From: Altibacter lentus
GTDB taxonomy: Bacteria; Bacteroidota; Bacteroidia; Flavobacteriales; Flavobacteriaceae
NCBI RefSeq assembly: GCF_000746845.1
Contig: NZ_KN050846.1
Location: 2,744,963-2,808,962 of the forward strand
Length of the DNA stretch: 64,000 bases
Direction: 5' to 3'
Under the pieces are notes generated by a model. That model was not told the origin of the DNA, did not search any database, and was given only the letters and a program-made list of their open reading frames with translations. This document shows positions 26,111 to 36,249 of this stretch, in pieces; position 1 is the stretch's first letter, and every line of letters starts with the position of its first letter. The position numbers and the translations under genes were made by a program.

Positions 26111-26166
26111 TGGTTTGTAGTGGTAAAACTTATCAACAATGTGGTAAATTGTGGTAAATTGTGGGA
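26111..26166 (+). promoter_or_regulatory. Direct repeats resembling the MraZ operator
   Basis: TGGNN elements lie at 26111 (TGGTT), 26121 (TGGTA), 26142 (TGGTA), 26152 (TGGTA) and 26162 (TGGGA). The last three are spaced exactly ten bases apart, with AATTG between them. In E. coli MraZ binds TGGGN repeats with five-base spacers upstream of its own gene, so these are very likely the autoregulatory sites of the dcw cluster. Confidence 0.7.
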
Positions 26167-26175
26167 AAAGTTCTC

Positions 26176-26183
26176 TATATTTG
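26176..26183 (+). promoter_or_regulatory. -7 box of the dcw cluster promoter
   Basis: TATATTTG matches TAnnTTTG, ten bases after the last MraZ-like repeat and 30 bases before the mraZ ATG. Confidence 0.6.
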
Positions 26184-26213
26184 AATTTAAAATTTTGTTA
26201 AAGAATACCCCTC

Positions 26214-26687
26214 ATGGTCAACCTTATAGGGACATACGAGTGTAAAGCCGACGTAAAAGGAAGGCTTATGGTGCCTGCTCCATTGAAGAAGCAGCTTACT
26301 CCTGTGATGACCGAGGGATTTGTAATTAAGCGAGCGGTTTTTCAACCCTGTCTTGAAATGTATCCCATGAACGAATGGAATGCATTAATGCAAAAAATGG
26401 GTGAGCTCAATCGCTTCAACCGTAAGAACAACGATTTTATTAGAAGGTTTACCGCCGGGGTAAAGACCGTAGAACTGGATGCTACCGGGCGACTACTTAT
26501 TCCAAAGGATCTACTGTCCTTCGCGGGTATTACCAAAGAAATTGTCATCTCCACTGCGATCAACATTGTGGAGATATGGGATAAAGAAAAGTACGAACAA
26601 GCCATTGACGACGCTGCCAATGATTTTGCAGATCTGGCTGAAGAAGTAATGGGAGATGCAAGCGATGCTGCTCATGGAATATCATAA
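26214..26687 (+). CDS. mraZ: MraZ, transcriptional regulator of the dcw cluster
   Basis: The 157-residue protein contains two SpoVT/AbrB-like swapped-hairpin domains that form a ring-shaped DNA-binding oligomer: repeat one around DVKGRLMVPAPLKKQL (residues about 12-27) and repeat two around DATGRLLIPKDLLSFA (about 92-107). MraZ represses its own operon in E. coli by binding direct repeats upstream; matching repeats lie at 26111-26166. Its end overlaps the start of rsmH by 14 bases, as usual for this pair. Confidence 0.96.
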   Translation: MVNLIGTYECKADVKGRLMVPAPLKKQLTPVMTEGFVIKRAVFQPCLEMYPMNEWNALMQKMGELNRFNRKNNDFIRRFTAGVKTVELDATGRLLIPKDLLSFAGITKEIVISTAINIVEIWDKEKYEQAIDDAANDFADLAEEVMGDASDAAHGIS

Positions 26688-27570
26688 ACCGGTATTATTA
26701 AAAGAAACGGTTGACGGTTTGAACATCCGCCCCAATGGGGTCTATGTGGATGTCACTTTCGGCGGCGGAGGTCACTCCAGAGAAATTCTTTCCCGCTTGG
26801 ATGAGAACGGCACATTGATCGCTTTCGATCAAGATAAAGATGCGCTTGAGAATGCTATCGACGACCCGAGGTTTTTATTGATTAATCAAAATTTCAGGTA
26901 TCTCAAGCGCTTCTTGCGTTTTCATGGCTATAAGCAGGTTGATGGGATCCTCGGGGATTTTGGTGTTTCCTCCCATCAATTCGATGTGGCCGAACGAGGG
27001 TTTTCAACACGATTTGAAGCCAATCTGGATATGCGTATGGACCAGAACAGTGCTTTTTCGGCCTACGATGTGGTTAATAAATATGAGGAAGCTCAATTGC
27101 GCAGTGTTTTGTTTCAATATGGCGAGTTGCGGGCTGCACCGGGAATGGCTCGCGTGATTGTTGCGGCTCGGGCCAAAGAACCCATCAAGACCAGCGAGCA
27201 GTTGAAGCAGGCCTTGGGGCGGTTTCTTCCAAAACATAAAGAAAACAAGATCCTTGCACAGATTTATCAGGCGATTCGCATAGAGGTCAATCAGGAGCTG
27301 GAAGCCTTAAAGGAATTTTTAGTGCAAACACAAGAAGTGCTTCGTCCGGGAGGCCGACTTAGTTTAATAAGCTATCACTCCCTGGAAGATCGATTGGTAA
27401 AACGATTTATTCGGAACGGGTTGTTTGAAGGGGAGCCGGAGAAGGATGTCTTCGGAAGGGTAGAAGTACCCTTCAAAGCAGTAGGAAAGTTTAGTATTCC
27501 TTCCGAAGCAGAAATAGAAACGAACAACCGTGCGCGAAGTGCAAAACTTCGGGTTGCAGAAAAACTATAG
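26674..27570 (+). CDS. rsmH: 16S rRNA (cytosine-1402-N4)-methyltransferase
   Basis: RsmH (MraW) methylates C1402 in the decoding site of 16S rRNA using S-adenosylmethionine. The start MEYHKPVLL at 26674 is chosen because homologues begin there; ATGs at 26656 and 26665 are in frame too. The SAM-binding motif reads DVTFGGGGHSREIL near residue 26; other family segments are GDFGVSSHQFD and SYHSLEDRLVKRF. About 298 residues. It overlaps mraZ and is followed after 31 bases by ftsL. Confidence 0.96.
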   Translation: MEYHKPVLLKETVDGLNIRPNGVYVDVTFGGGGHSREILSRLDENGTLIAFDQDKDALENAIDDPRFLLINQNFRYLKRFLRFHGYKQVDGILGDFGVSSHQFDVAERGFSTRFEANLDMRMDQNSAFSAYDVVNKYEEAQLRSVLFQYGELRAAPGMARVIVAARAKEPIKTSEQLKQALGRFLPKHKENKILAQIYQAIRIEVNQELEALKEFLVQTQEVLRPGGRLSLISYHSLEDRLVKRFIRNGLFEGEPEKDVFGRVEVPFKAVGKFSIPSEAEIETNNRARSAKLRVAEKL

Positions 27571-27601
27571 AACATAAGAGAAAAGCATACCTGCGAAACA
27601 A

Positions 27602-27919
27602 ATGAAGAAGAGCTTTTACAATATCATGAAAGGAAAATTCTTAATAAGCGATGATGCTTTTAAGAACTGGCGGTTTATCATCTTCCTTTCGGTATTGGCC
27701 CTTATCATGATAGCAAGCTCGCACAGTGCCGATAAAAAAGTGCATCGCATCGCACAACTAAATAACGAGGTAAAAGAATTAAAAAGTGAATATGTAGATG
27801 TGCGCATGCGGCTCATGCAAACAAAGATGGAAAGCAAGATCATTGCGGCGATGGCCCGGCGGGGATTACAACCTTCGGTCACGCCGCCACAAAAAATCAA
27901 GATAACAACAAAAAAGTAA
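27602..27919 (+). CDS. ftsL: FtsL-like cell division protein
   Basis: A 105-residue bitopic membrane protein: a cytoplasmic N-terminus of about 23 residues, one membrane helix (about 24-42, FIIFLSVLALIMIASS) and a short periplasmic coiled coil with heptad-like spacing (KVHRIAQLNNEVKELKSEYV). Sequence conservation in FtsL is low, so the call rests on topology and on the position between rsmH and ftsI, where ftsL is found in dcw clusters. It should join FtsQ and FtsB in the divisome. Confidence 0.85.
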   Translation: MKKSFYNIMKGKFLISDDAFKNWRFIIFLSVLALIMIASSHSADKKVHRIAQLNNEVKELKSEYVDVRMRLMQTKMESKIIAAMARRGLQPSVTPPQKIKITTKK

Positions 27920-27923
27920 CGCG

Positions 27924-29924
27924 GTGGCCATAGAGGAAAAGAACATATTGAACCGCTTGTATTTTGTCGCCGGATGTATGTTCGTCTTTGCGATCGCTGT
28001 TACCGTGAACTTGATAAAAATTCAATTTGTGGAAGGCGAAAAGTATAGAGACCTTGCGCTTAAGAACACAACTAAAAACTTTACCATCCCGGCCAATCGA
28101 GGAAATGTGTACGCCGATGACGGAAGCTTACTGGCGACCTCTGTACCCAAGTACGACATTCGGTTTGATGCCGTAACGGTTACATCCCAGAATTTTAAAG
28201 AGCACATGGTGCCGCTTTCCATAGAGCTTTCCAAGATGTTTGGAAAACCGGCCTCTTTCTATCAAAACAGTTTTCGGAAAGCACGCGCCAACAAGAACCG
28301 CTACATGTTGGTCGCAAAGAACCTGGGGTATTCCGACTATATGCGTGTTAAAAAAATGCCGTTGTTCCGTCTTGGTCCCTACAAAGGAGGGATTATCGTA
28401 GAACAACGTACGGTGCGTGAACATCCAATAGGGAAGATCGCCCAGCGTACCGTAGGGGATGAGGCCTACGACAGACCGGGTTACTATGCAGTAGGACTGG
28501 AAGGAGCTTTCCATGAACTATTAAAAGGCAAGGAAGGACACCGGCTGAAGCAAAAGATTGCCAAGGGGCAATGGAAACCGGTGTATGATGATAATGAGGT
28601 AGAACCTCAGGATGGTTACGATATCGTTTCTACCATAAATGTGAACATTCAGGACATTGCGCATCATGCACTTTTAAAACAATTGGAATATTACGAGGCC
28701 GAGCACGGAACGGTGATCGTAATGGAGGTGGCGACCGGTGAGATCAAAGCCGTTTCGAACCTTGGCAGGACCAACGACGGCACCTATTACGAAAAATTGA
28801 ATTACGCCATTGGAGAATCACATGAACCCGGTTCTACATTTAAAGTGATGGCGCTCATGGCTGCATTGGAAGATAAAGTGATCGATACGTCCACCGTGGT
28901 CGATACCAAGGAAGGGGTAAAGGCTTTTTATGGCAGAAAGATCTATGACTCTCATCGGGGTGGCTTCGGAAAGATCTCTGCCGCCAAAGCATTGGAGGTA
29001 TCCTCCAACATTGGTCTGGCGACCATCATTGATGAAAATTATGCCGCCAATCCGAAAAAATTGATCAACCGTTTCAAAAGTTGGCATCTCACCGAAAAAA
29101 CTGGCGTTGCCATTAAAGGTGAAGGGGAGCCTTTTATTCCGGAACCCGGTCACAGCAAATGGTCTAAGAACGCTTTACCATCCATATCGTACGGGTATAA
29201 CCTTCGGCTCACTCCTTTACAAACCCTTAGTTTTTACAACACCATTGCCAATGACGGGGTCATGGTGAAACCTCGCTTTATTAAGGAGGTTCGTGCCTGG
29301 AACCGAAAAGTGGAAAGCTACGATACCAAAGTGATCGACACGAAGATCTGTTCCGACGAAACCTTGAAAAAGATCCAAGAGATCCTAAAAAATGTTGTAA
29401 AGCGCGGTACGGGGAAATCGTTGTATTCACCCCATTTTTCCATGGCAGGAAAGACCGGGACCGCACAGACGGAGTACTGGATGGACGATTGGCGTGAAAA
29501 CCGACGGTATGTTTCTTCCTTCGCGGGATATTTTCCGGCTGAGAATCCAAAATATTCCTGCATTGTTGTGATCCACAAACCCAGTATTAAGAAAGGCTAT
29601 TATGGCGCAGATGTTTCAGGACCGGTCTTTAAGCGTATTGCGCAAAAGATCTTTACAGACGCACCCACCGTAGCAGAGATCGCCAATATTGATACTTCAG
29701 ATCCTGCCATTGCAATGGATTTTGAGAATTACTATGCCAAGGTGCAGACCCGTTATGAGAAAATTCCCAATGTAAAGGGAATGGCGGGGATGGATGCCGT
29801 TTCTCTTTTGGAGAATCTTGGATTAAAGGTAAGAATTGAAGGGAACGGTAACGTGACCTCACAGTCAATAGAACCGGGAGAGGTTTTAAAACAAGGTACA
29901 CAAATACTATTAAAATTATCGTGA
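27924..29924 (+). CDS. ftsI: FtsI/PBP3-type septal transpeptidase with PASTA domain
   Basis: The 666-residue class B penicillin-binding protein cross-links septal peptidoglycan. It begins with GTG. One membrane helix (about 12-32) anchors the protein; the dimerisation domain follows, then the transpeptidase domain with S304-x-x-K307 (GSTFK), S360-S-N362 and K510-TGTA. A PASTA domain (about 613-666, IPNVKGMAGMDAVSLLENLG) closes the protein, a feature absent from E. coli FtsI. Its last bases overlap the GTG start of murE. Confidence 0.94.
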   Translation: MAIEEKNILNRLYFVAGCMFVFAIAVTVNLIKIQFVEGEKYRDLALKNTTKNFTIPANRGNVYADDGSLLATSVPKYDIRFDAVTVTSQNFKEHMVPLSIELSKMFGKPASFYQNSFRKARANKNRYMLVAKNLGYSDYMRVKKMPLFRLGPYKGGIIVEQRTVREHPIGKIAQRTVGDEAYDRPGYYAVGLEGAFHELLKGKEGHRLKQKIAKGQWKPVYDDNEVEPQDGYDIVSTINVNIQDIAHHALLKQLEYYEAEHGTVIVMEVATGEIKAVSNLGRTNDGTYYEKLNYAIGESHEPGSTFKVMALMAALEDKVIDTSTVVDTKEGVKAFYGRKIYDSHRGGFGKISAAKALEVSSNIGLATIIDENYAANPKKLINRFKSWHLTEKTGVAIKGEGEPFIPEPGHSKWSKNALPSISYGYNLRLTPLQTLSFYNTIANDGVMVKPRFIKEVRAWNRKVESYDTKVIDTKICSDETLKKIQEILKNVVKRGTGKSLYSPHFSMAGKTGTAQTEYWMDDWRENRRYVSSFAGYFPAENPKYSCIVVIHKPSIKKGYYGADVSGPVFKRIAQKIFTDAPTVAEIANIDTSDPAIAMDFENYYAKVQTRYEKIPNVKGMAGMDAVSLLENLGLKVRIEGNGNVTSQSIEPGEVLKQGTQILLKLS

Positions 29925-31384
29925 TTCTGCTTAAAGACATACTCTATAAGGTAACCATCGAAAAGGTGATTGGGAACACCTCTGTGGCTGTTACCAATCT
30001 TGAATTCGACTCCCGAAATATAGGGTTGAACGATGTGTTCGTAGCAGTTCGGGGAACACAAACCGACGGACATGACTTTATAAAAATGGCGGCCGATAAA
30101 GGAGCGATCGCGATTATTTGTGAGACGCTTCCCAGTATGATCATTAACGGGATCACTTATGTTCAGGTTGTGGATGCGCATCGGGCGCTTGCCTTAATGG
30201 CTGCCAATTATTACGAGAATCCTTCCGAAGCAATTAAACTAATTGGCGTGACCGGTACCAATGGTAAAACTACGGTAAGCTCTCTATTATACAATCTTTT
30301 TAAAGCAGCCGGCTACGAAGTGGGGTTGCTCTCCACCGTACGGGTCATGGTTGGGGATGTGGAACACAAGGCGACTCATACGACGCCCGATTCTTTAACG
30401 ATCAATAAATATCTCCGGAAAATGGTCGATGCAGGTGTAACCTACTGTTTTATGGAAGTAAGTTCACACGGAATCCATCAAAAACGTACGGAGGGGCTTC
30501 AATTCGCAGGGGGCATTTTTACCAATCTATCGCACGATCACTTAGATTACCACAAAGATTTTGCCGAGTACCGGGATGTAAAGAAGAAGTTCTTTGATCA
30601 ACTACCAAAGTCGGCTTTTGCACTTGTCAATATAGACGATAAGAATGGTACTGTGATGCTTCAAAACACGCCTGCTAAAAAATACACCTACGCACTCAAG
30701 TCGTATGCCGATTATAAGGTTCAGATTTTAGAAAATCAGTTTACAGGTCTGCTGCTGAAGATCAACAACAATGAATTATGGGTAAAGCTCATAGGGAATT
30801 TCAATGCGTATAACATGCTTGCCATTTACGCCACTGCCGATCTTTTAGGATTAGAAACACTGGAGATCCTGCAGCTAATGAGCACACTGGAAAGTGTCGA
30901 TGGTCGCTTTCAGTATCGGGTTTCGTCTACCAATATCACCAGTATTGTAGATTATGCTCATACCCCCGATGCCTTACAGAATGTATTGGAAACCATCAAT
31001 AGCATAAGAACCGGTAATGAAGAGCTTATCACCGTGGTTGGATGTGGCGGAGATCGGGATGTGGAAAAGCGTCCGAAGATGGGGCAGATCGCAGCCGCTC
31101 TTAGCAATAAGGTCATTTTTACCAACGATAATCCCAGAAGCGAAGACCCGGACACTATCATCAAACAGATGGAAGCCGGCGTATCGCCGGAGCACTTTAA
31201 AAAAATAATTTCCATTACCGACAGGAAGCAGGCCATTAGAACGGCCTGTCAGTTGGCGAATCAGGGAGATATTATTCTCATAGCCGGGAAAGGACATGAG
31301 ACCTATCAAGAGATAAAAGGTGAACGTTTCGATTTTGACGATTTTAAAGTAGTGAATGAATGTATCAACGCCCTAAATAAGTAG
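29921..31384 (+). CDS. murE: UDP-MurNAc-L-Ala-D-Glu:meso-diaminopimelate ligase
   Basis: The 487-residue cytoplasmic ligase adds the third stem-peptide residue. The ATP loop is GTNGKTT near residue 110. The specificity segment reads DNPRSEDP (near residue 402), the Arg form that selects meso-diaminopimelate rather than lysine. The start is GTG at 29921, inside the ftsI stop (GTGA), so translation is coupled. Other segments SHGIHQKRTEG and LSHDHLDYHK are typical. Confidence 0.96.
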   Translation: MILLKDILYKVTIEKVIGNTSVAVTNLEFDSRNIGLNDVFVAVRGTQTDGHDFIKMAADKGAIAIICETLPSMIINGITYVQVVDAHRALALMAANYYENPSEAIKLIGVTGTNGKTTVSSLLYNLFKAAGYEVGLLSTVRVMVGDVEHKATHTTPDSLTINKYLRKMVDAGVTYCFMEVSSHGIHQKRTEGLQFAGGIFTNLSHDHLDYHKDFAEYRDVKKKFFDQLPKSAFALVNIDDKNGTVMLQNTPAKKYTYALKSYADYKVQILENQFTGLLLKINNNELWVKLIGNFNAYNMLAIYATADLLGLETLEILQLMSTLESVDGRFQYRVSSTNITSIVDYAHTPDALQNVLETINSIRTGNEELITVVGCGGDRDVEKRPKMGQIAAALSNKVIFTNDNPRSEDPDTIIKQMEAGVSPEHFKKIISITDRKQAIRTACQLANQGDIILIAGKGHETYQEIKGERFDFDDFKVVNECINALNK

Positions 31385-31387
31385 ACC

Positions 31388-32620
31388 ATGCTGTATTATT
31401 TGTTTGAATATTTAGAACGAACCTACCAACTACCGGGGGCCGGGCTGTTTCAGTTCATCACCTTCCGAGCAGCTTTGGCAGTGATCTTGTCTTTATTCAT
31501 CGCAGCGGTTTACGGCAAGAAGATCATAAATTATCTGCGACGTAAACAGATGGGTGAAACTATACGTGACCTTGGTTTGGAAGGCCAGAGTGAAAAGGCC
31601 GGGACGCCTACCATGGGAGGGATCATTATTATTTTGGCCACTGTGGTTCCTGTGTTGCTCTTTGCCCGTTTGGAGAACATCTATGTGATCTTATTGCTTA
31701 TTACGACGCTTTGGATGGGAACGATTGGTTTTATAGATGATTATCTAAAAAAATTCAAGAATGATAAAGCAGGTCTTGCGGGACGGTATAAGGTTGTCGG
31801 GCAGATAGGTTTAGGAATTATAGTAGGTGCGACCATGTTCTTCCATCCGGACATTACTGTGAAACGAGAAAAGGTCAATCCGGTGAACAGTGTCGAATCC
31901 ATTACCCAAAATTCACCTCGGGAATTTTATGATGCCGAGAAGACACTATTGACCACGATTCCGTTTGTGAAAGAGAATGAGTTTAATTACGAACGTCTTA
32001 TCGCTTGGGCAGGACCCGATTACGCCAAATATGCCTGGCTCATTTTTATTCCTATTGTGATCTTTATCATAACGGCAGTATCCAATGGAGCCAACCTCAC
32101 CGATGGGATCGATGGTCTTGCCGCCGGAAGCTCGGCCATAATTGCGCTCACCCTTGCCATTTTTGCATGGGTTTCCGGGAACGTGATTTTTTCAGACTAC
32201 CTCAACATCATGTACCTCCCCAACACGGGAGAACTTACCATTTTTATAACGGCTTTTGTAGGAGCACTCATTGGATTCCTTTGGTACAATGCCTATCCCG
32301 CTCAAGTATTCATGGGGGATACAGGAAGTTTGACCATTGGAGGGATCATCGCTGTGATCGCCATTGCAATTCGAAAGGAATGGCTCATCCCTATTCTTTG
32401 CGGGATCTTTTTAATGGAGAACCTATCGGTGGTGATGCAGGTAAGCTGGTTCAAGTACACGAAGAAGAAGTTTGGTGAAGGACGACGCATTTTTAGAATG
32501 TCACCGCTGCACCATCATTATCAAATAAAGGGGTTTCACGAAAGTAAGATCGTTACACGATTCTGGATCGTCGGGATTTTTCTGGCAATCCTTACCATCG
32601 TCACATTGAAAATTCGATAG
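31388..32620 (+). CDS. mraY: Phospho-MurNAc-pentapeptide transferase MraY
   Basis: The 410-residue integral membrane enzyme makes lipid I from UDP-MurNAc-pentapeptide and undecaprenyl phosphate. About ten membrane helices are visible. Catalytic segments: DDYLKK near residue 116, [12 protein letters not shown] near residue 236 and [11 protein letters not shown] near residue 376. It is longer than the E. coli protein (360) because of an insertion of about 50 charged residues (about 155-210) between helices, a feature I recall from other Bacteroidota. Four bases after murE and two before murD. Confidence 0.96.
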   Translation: MLYYLFEYLERTYQLPGAGLFQFITFRAALAVILSLFIAAVYGKKIINYLRRKQMGETIRDLGLEGQSEKAGTPTMGGIIIILATVVPVLLFARLENIYVILLLITTLWMGTIGFIDDYLKKFKNDKAGLAGRYKVVGQIGLGIIVGATMFFHPDITVKREKVNPVNSVESITQNSPREFYDAEKTLLTTIPFVKENEFNYERLIAWAGPDYAKYAWLIFIPIVIFIITAVSNGANLTDGIDGLAAGSSAIIALTLAIFAWVSGNVIFSDYLNIMYLPNTGELTIFITAFVGALIGFLWYNAYPAQVFMGDTGSLTIGGIIAVIAIAIRKEWLIPILCGIFLMENLSVVMQVSWFKYTKKKFGEGRRIFRMSPLHHHYQIKGFHESKIVTRFWIVGIFLAILTIVTLKIR

Positions 32621-32622
32621 TA

Positions 32623-33960
32623 GTGGCAGGTAGGTTGGTCATATTAGGAGCAGGAGAAAGTGGGGTAGGAACTGCCATTTTAGGCAAAAAGAAGGGGTTT
32701 GAGGTGTTTGTTTCAGACTTCGGAAAAATTAAAGACAAGTACAAACAAGTTCTTTTACATCATGAGATCGAATGGGAAGAAGAGGGACACACCGAAGCAA
32801 CATTACTTTCAGCAACTGTAGTGATGAAAAGTCCGGGGATCAAGGATACCGCTTCTGTAGTAATGAAATTGAAGGAAAAGGGAATCCCTGTTATTTCTGA
32901 AATAGAGTTTGCTTCTCAATACACCGAAGCGACCATCGTTGGAATTACCGGCAGCAACGGAAAAACCACAACGGCAACGCTTACCTATGAACTGCTAAAG
33001 AACGGTGGATTGAATGTAGCGTTGGGTGGAAATATAGGGAAGAGCTTTGCCGAGCAAGTGGCCGAAGATATATACGAGCACTTTGTCTTGGAATTGAGCA
33101 GTTTCCAGTTGGATGGAATCGTGAATTTTCGACCGCACATTGCAGTGCTTACAAACTTGAGTCCGGATCATCTGGATCGATATGATTACAAGTACGAAAA
33201 TTATATCGCTTCCAAATTCCGGATAACAATGAACCAGACAGCAAGTGATTATTTCATTTACGATGCCGATGATGAAGAAATAGCGAAATGGCTTGCCACA
33301 CATCCCATACGATCTAAGAAAATACCTTTTTCGGTAAAAAAAGAACTAGAAGAAGGTGCATACATAAAAAATGAACAAATAATACTAACAATAGATAATA
33401 CCAATCTCACTATGCCAATTGCAACATTAGGATTACAAGGTCAACATAACATCAAGAACGCCATGGCCGCGTCTACGGTAGCAACGCTGCTAAAAATTAG
33501 AAAAGCCACGATCCGGGAAAGTTTAGAAAGTTTTCAAGGCGTGGAACATCGTTTGGAAAAAGTACTTCGAATCAACAAGGTACTTTATATAAACGACTCA
33601 AAAGCAACCAATGTCAACGCTACCTTTTATGCCTTGGACAGCATGGAAACTCCTACCGTTTGGATCGTTGGCGGAGAAGATAAAGGTAATGACTACAGTG
33701 AGCTATTGCCTTTGGTCAATGAAAAAGTAAAAGCGATTATTTGTTTGGGTGTTAATAACGAAAAGATCGTCAACGCCTTTGGGAATGTAGTAGATGTCAT
33801 GGTGGAAACGCAGTCCATGCAGGATGCTGTGCAGGTAGCGTATCGAATGGCCGAAAGAGGCGAAACCGTACTTCTTTCACCGGCTTGCGCCAGTTTCGAT
33901 CTTTTTGAGAATTATGAGGACCGGGGAAGACAATTTAAAGATGCCGTACGAAACCTATAA
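32623..33960 (+). CDS. murD: UDP-N-acetylmuramoylalanine:D-glutamate ligase
   Basis: The 445-residue ligase adds D-glutamate to UDP-MurNAc-L-Ala. It starts with GTG and reads VAGRLVILGAGESGVG, the expected N-terminal nucleotide-binding pattern. The ATP loop is GSNGKTTT near residue 111; NLSPDHLDRYD and INDSKATN are further family segments. It lies directly after mraY and 14 bases before ftsW. Confidence 0.95.
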   Translation: MAGRLVILGAGESGVGTAILGKKKGFEVFVSDFGKIKDKYKQVLLHHEIEWEEEGHTEATLLSATVVMKSPGIKDTASVVMKLKEKGIPVISEIEFASQYTEATIVGITGSNGKTTTATLTYELLKNGGLNVALGGNIGKSFAEQVAEDIYEHFVLELSSFQLDGIVNFRPHIAVLTNLSPDHLDRYDYKYENYIASKFRITMNQTASDYFIYDADDEEIAKWLATHPIRSKKIPFSVKKELEEGAYIKNEQIILTIDNTNLTMPIATLGLQGQHNIKNAMAASTVATLLKIRKATIRESLESFQGVEHRLEKVLRINKVLYINDSKATNVNATFYALDSMETPTVWIVGGEDKGNDYSELLPLVNEKVKAIICLGVNNEKIVNAFGNVVDVMVETQSMQDAVQVAYRMAERGETVLLSPACASFDLFENYEDRGRQFKDAVRNL

Positions 33961-33974
33961 AATAATTTAAATCA

Positions 33975-35165
33975 ATGCGTGCGATTTTTCAACATATACA
34001 GGGAGATAAAGCGATCTGGGCGGTCGTAGGATTACTGGCGCTCTTTTCCTTTTTACCGGTGTATAGTGCCAGTAGTAATTTGGCCTATTTGTATGGTGAT
34101 GGAAGTACCCTTCCTTATCTGCTGAAACACTTTGCGCATTTATTATTAGGTTTTGCCATACTTTACGGCGTGCATAAGATCCCGTATCACTATTTTAGAG
34201 GACTTTCGATCATTGCACTTCCTATTGTTATTATTTTGCTATTGATCACCTTGTCTGAAGGTACTACCGTAGAAGGAGCGAATGCAAGCAGATGGATACG
34301 TGTTCCCTTTGTAGGGGTCACTTTTCAAACGTCGACCTTGGCATCTGTAGTGTTACTAACTTATGTAGCTCGTTATCTTTCCCGAATTAAGGATAAGGCG
34401 ATCACTTTTAAGGAAACCATAGTGCCTTTGTGGCTTCCGGTTTTTATCGTATTGGCCTTGATACTGCCTGCAAATCTTTCAACCACCGCCATCCTTTTCA
34501 GCATGGTGGTGATGCTTGTCTTTGTAGGGGGATACCCTGTGAAGTATTTAGGCATTATTTTGGGAGCAGGACTGTTGTTCCTCACCTTGTTCATTACTAC
34601 GGCAAAAGCATTTCCTACGCTATTCCCCAATCGTGTGGATACCTGGATGAGTCGTATAGATAATTTTACCAACGGTGAAGACACAGAAGCCGACTATCAA
34701 ATTGAAAAGGCAAAGATCGCCATCGCTTCGGGCGGGGTGACCGGTTTAGGTCCCGGAAAGAGTATTCAGAAGAACTTTTTACCACAATCCTCCTCCGATT
34801 TTATCTATGCGATCATTGTAGAGGAATTTGGAATACTGGGCGCGCTATTTCTTATGTCGTTGTATCTATTCCTTTTGTTCCGGCTGGTGATCGTTGCTTA
34901 TAAGGCGGTATCGGTCTTTGGAAAATTGCTGGTCATTGGAGTGGGATTGCCTATTGTATTTCAAGCCCTTATCAATATGGGTGTTGCGGTGGAATTGTTT
35001 CCGGTTACCGGGAAGACCCTCCCGCTAATTAGTAGCGGTGGAAGTGCGATATGGATGACTTGCTTGGCCTTGGGGATGGTACTAAGTGTGAGTGCCAAGC
35101 GAGAAGTAATTAAAAAAGAAGAAAAAGAAGAGAACCCTTTAGATATATTAAGTGAAGCCCTATAG
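33975..35165 (+). CDS. ftsW: Lipid II polymerase FtsW (SEDS family)
   Basis: The 396-residue SEDS protein has about ten membrane helices and works with FtsI as the septal glycan polymerase. Recognisable segments are GANASRWI near residue 98, the large periplasmic loop with a charged segment around [31 protein letters not shown] with the conserved acidic pair, and [12 protein letters not shown] near the end. The end overlaps the GTG start of murG by 14 bases. Confidence 0.95.
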   Translation: MRAIFQHIQGDKAIWAVVGLLALFSFLPVYSASSNLAYLYGDGSTLPYLLKHFAHLLLGFAILYGVHKIPYHYFRGLSIIALPIVIILLLITLSEGTTVEGANASRWIRVPFVGVTFQTSTLASVVLLTYVARYLSRIKDKAITFKETIVPLWLPVFIVLALILPANLSTTAILFSMVVMLVFVGGYPVKYLGIILGAGLLFLTLFITTAKAFPTLFPNRVDTWMSRIDNFTNGEDTEADYQIEKAKIAIASGGVTGLGPGKSIQKNFLPQSSSDFIYAIIVEEFGILGALFLMSLYLFLLFRLVIVAYKAVSVFGKLLVIGVGLPIVFQALINMGVAVELFPVTGKTLPLISSGGSAIWMTCLALGMVLSVSAKREVIKKEEKEENPLDILSEAL

Positions 35166-36249
35166 ATTCATCATAAGTGGAGGAGGAACCGGAGGTCATA
35201 TCTATCCGGCCGTAGCAATTGCGAACGAGTTGCAATTACGCTATCCGGAAGCCCAATTTCTATTTGTTGGGGCTAAGGACAGAATGGAAATGCAAAAAGT
35301 ACCACAGGCAGGCTACGCCATTGAAGGTTTATGGATCTCCGGGTTACAACGAAATTTGACAATTAAAAACCTGCTGTTTCCTTTAAAATTAGCCTCAAGT
35401 CTTATAAGGGCACGAGGCATCCTTAAAAAATTCAAGCCTCACGTTGCCATTGGAACCGGGGGTTATGCGAGTGCACCGTTGCTTCGGGTTGCATCCATGA
35501 GAAGGATCCCTTGTTTGATACAAGAACAAAACAGTCATGCCGGGATCACCAATAAATGGTTGGGGAGCAAGGTACAACGCATTTGTGTCGCTTATGAAGG
35601 AATGGATGCGTTCTTTCCTTCTGAAAAAATAACCCTCACCGGAAACCCGGTGCGACAGGATCTGCTTGCAGTGGAATCAAAGCGTACTGAAGCGCAATCC
35701 TTTTTTAAGTTGGATCCTTCACAAAAAACACTGCTCGTTCTGGGCGGAAGCCTAGGTGCCAAACGTATTAACGAATTGATCGCAACCTCCCTTCCGTTTT
35801 TCGAGCGTCTTGATTTACAAGTGATCTGGCAGTGCGGAGCGCATTATGAAACAACCTATAAAAATGAAGGTACTCGTTCGGTTCAAGTTCACGCTTATTT
35901 AAACCGCATGGATTTGGCGTATGCTGCTGCCGACATCATTATATCGCGCGCAGGGGCATTATCGGTCTCTGAGCTATGCCTCGTGGGAAAACCAGTATTG
36001 TTCATCCCCTCGCCCAATGTTGCCGAAGACCACCAAACAAAGAACGCTATCGCAATTTCAGAAAAAAATGCAGCATTAGTAATAAAGGAAAGTGAGCTCA
36101 GCGATAAGTTCGAAACAGAGTTCACAGCGCTAGTAGAGTCGGAGAATACCCGTAAGCTCCTCTCAGAGAATATAAAGGAACTGGCAAAGCCCAATGCGAC
36201 CCGGATGATTGTTGCAGAGATCGAAAAATTATTGAATAACGCGTCATGA
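35152..36249 (+). CDS. murG: UDP-GlcNAc:lipid I N-acetylglucosaminyltransferase
   Basis: The 365-residue GT-B glycosyltransferase turns lipid I into lipid II at the inner face of the membrane. Motifs: [11 protein letters not shown] near residue 10, [10 protein letters not shown] near residue 100, [11 protein letters not shown] near residue 124 and [11 protein letters not shown] near residue 199. It starts with GTG at 35152, inside ftsW, and its stop overlaps the murC ATG (ATGA). Confidence 0.96.
   Translation: MKPYRFIISGGGTGGHIYPAVAIANELQLRYPEAQFLFVGAKDRMEMQKVPQAGYAIEGLWISGLQRNLTIKNLLFPLKLASSLIRARGILKKFKPHVAIGTGGYASAPLLRVASMRRIPCLIQEQNSHAGITNKWLGSKVQRICVAYEGMDAFFPSEKITLTGNPVRQDLLAVESKRTEAQSFFKLDPSQKTLLVLGGSLGAKRINELIATSLPFFERLDLQVIWQCGAHYETTYKNEGTRSVQVHAYLNRMDLAYAAADIIISRAGALSVSELCLVGKPVLFIPSPNVAEDHQTKNAIAISEKNAALVIKESELSDKFETEFTALVESENTRKLLSENIKELAKPNATRMIVAEIEKLLNNAS

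Noticed and set aside
26130-26138. TTATCAACA as a DnaA box near mraZ
   Set aside because: One mismatch to the consensus, no cluster of boxes, and no origin-linked genes nearby; the repeats here are better explained as MraZ sites.
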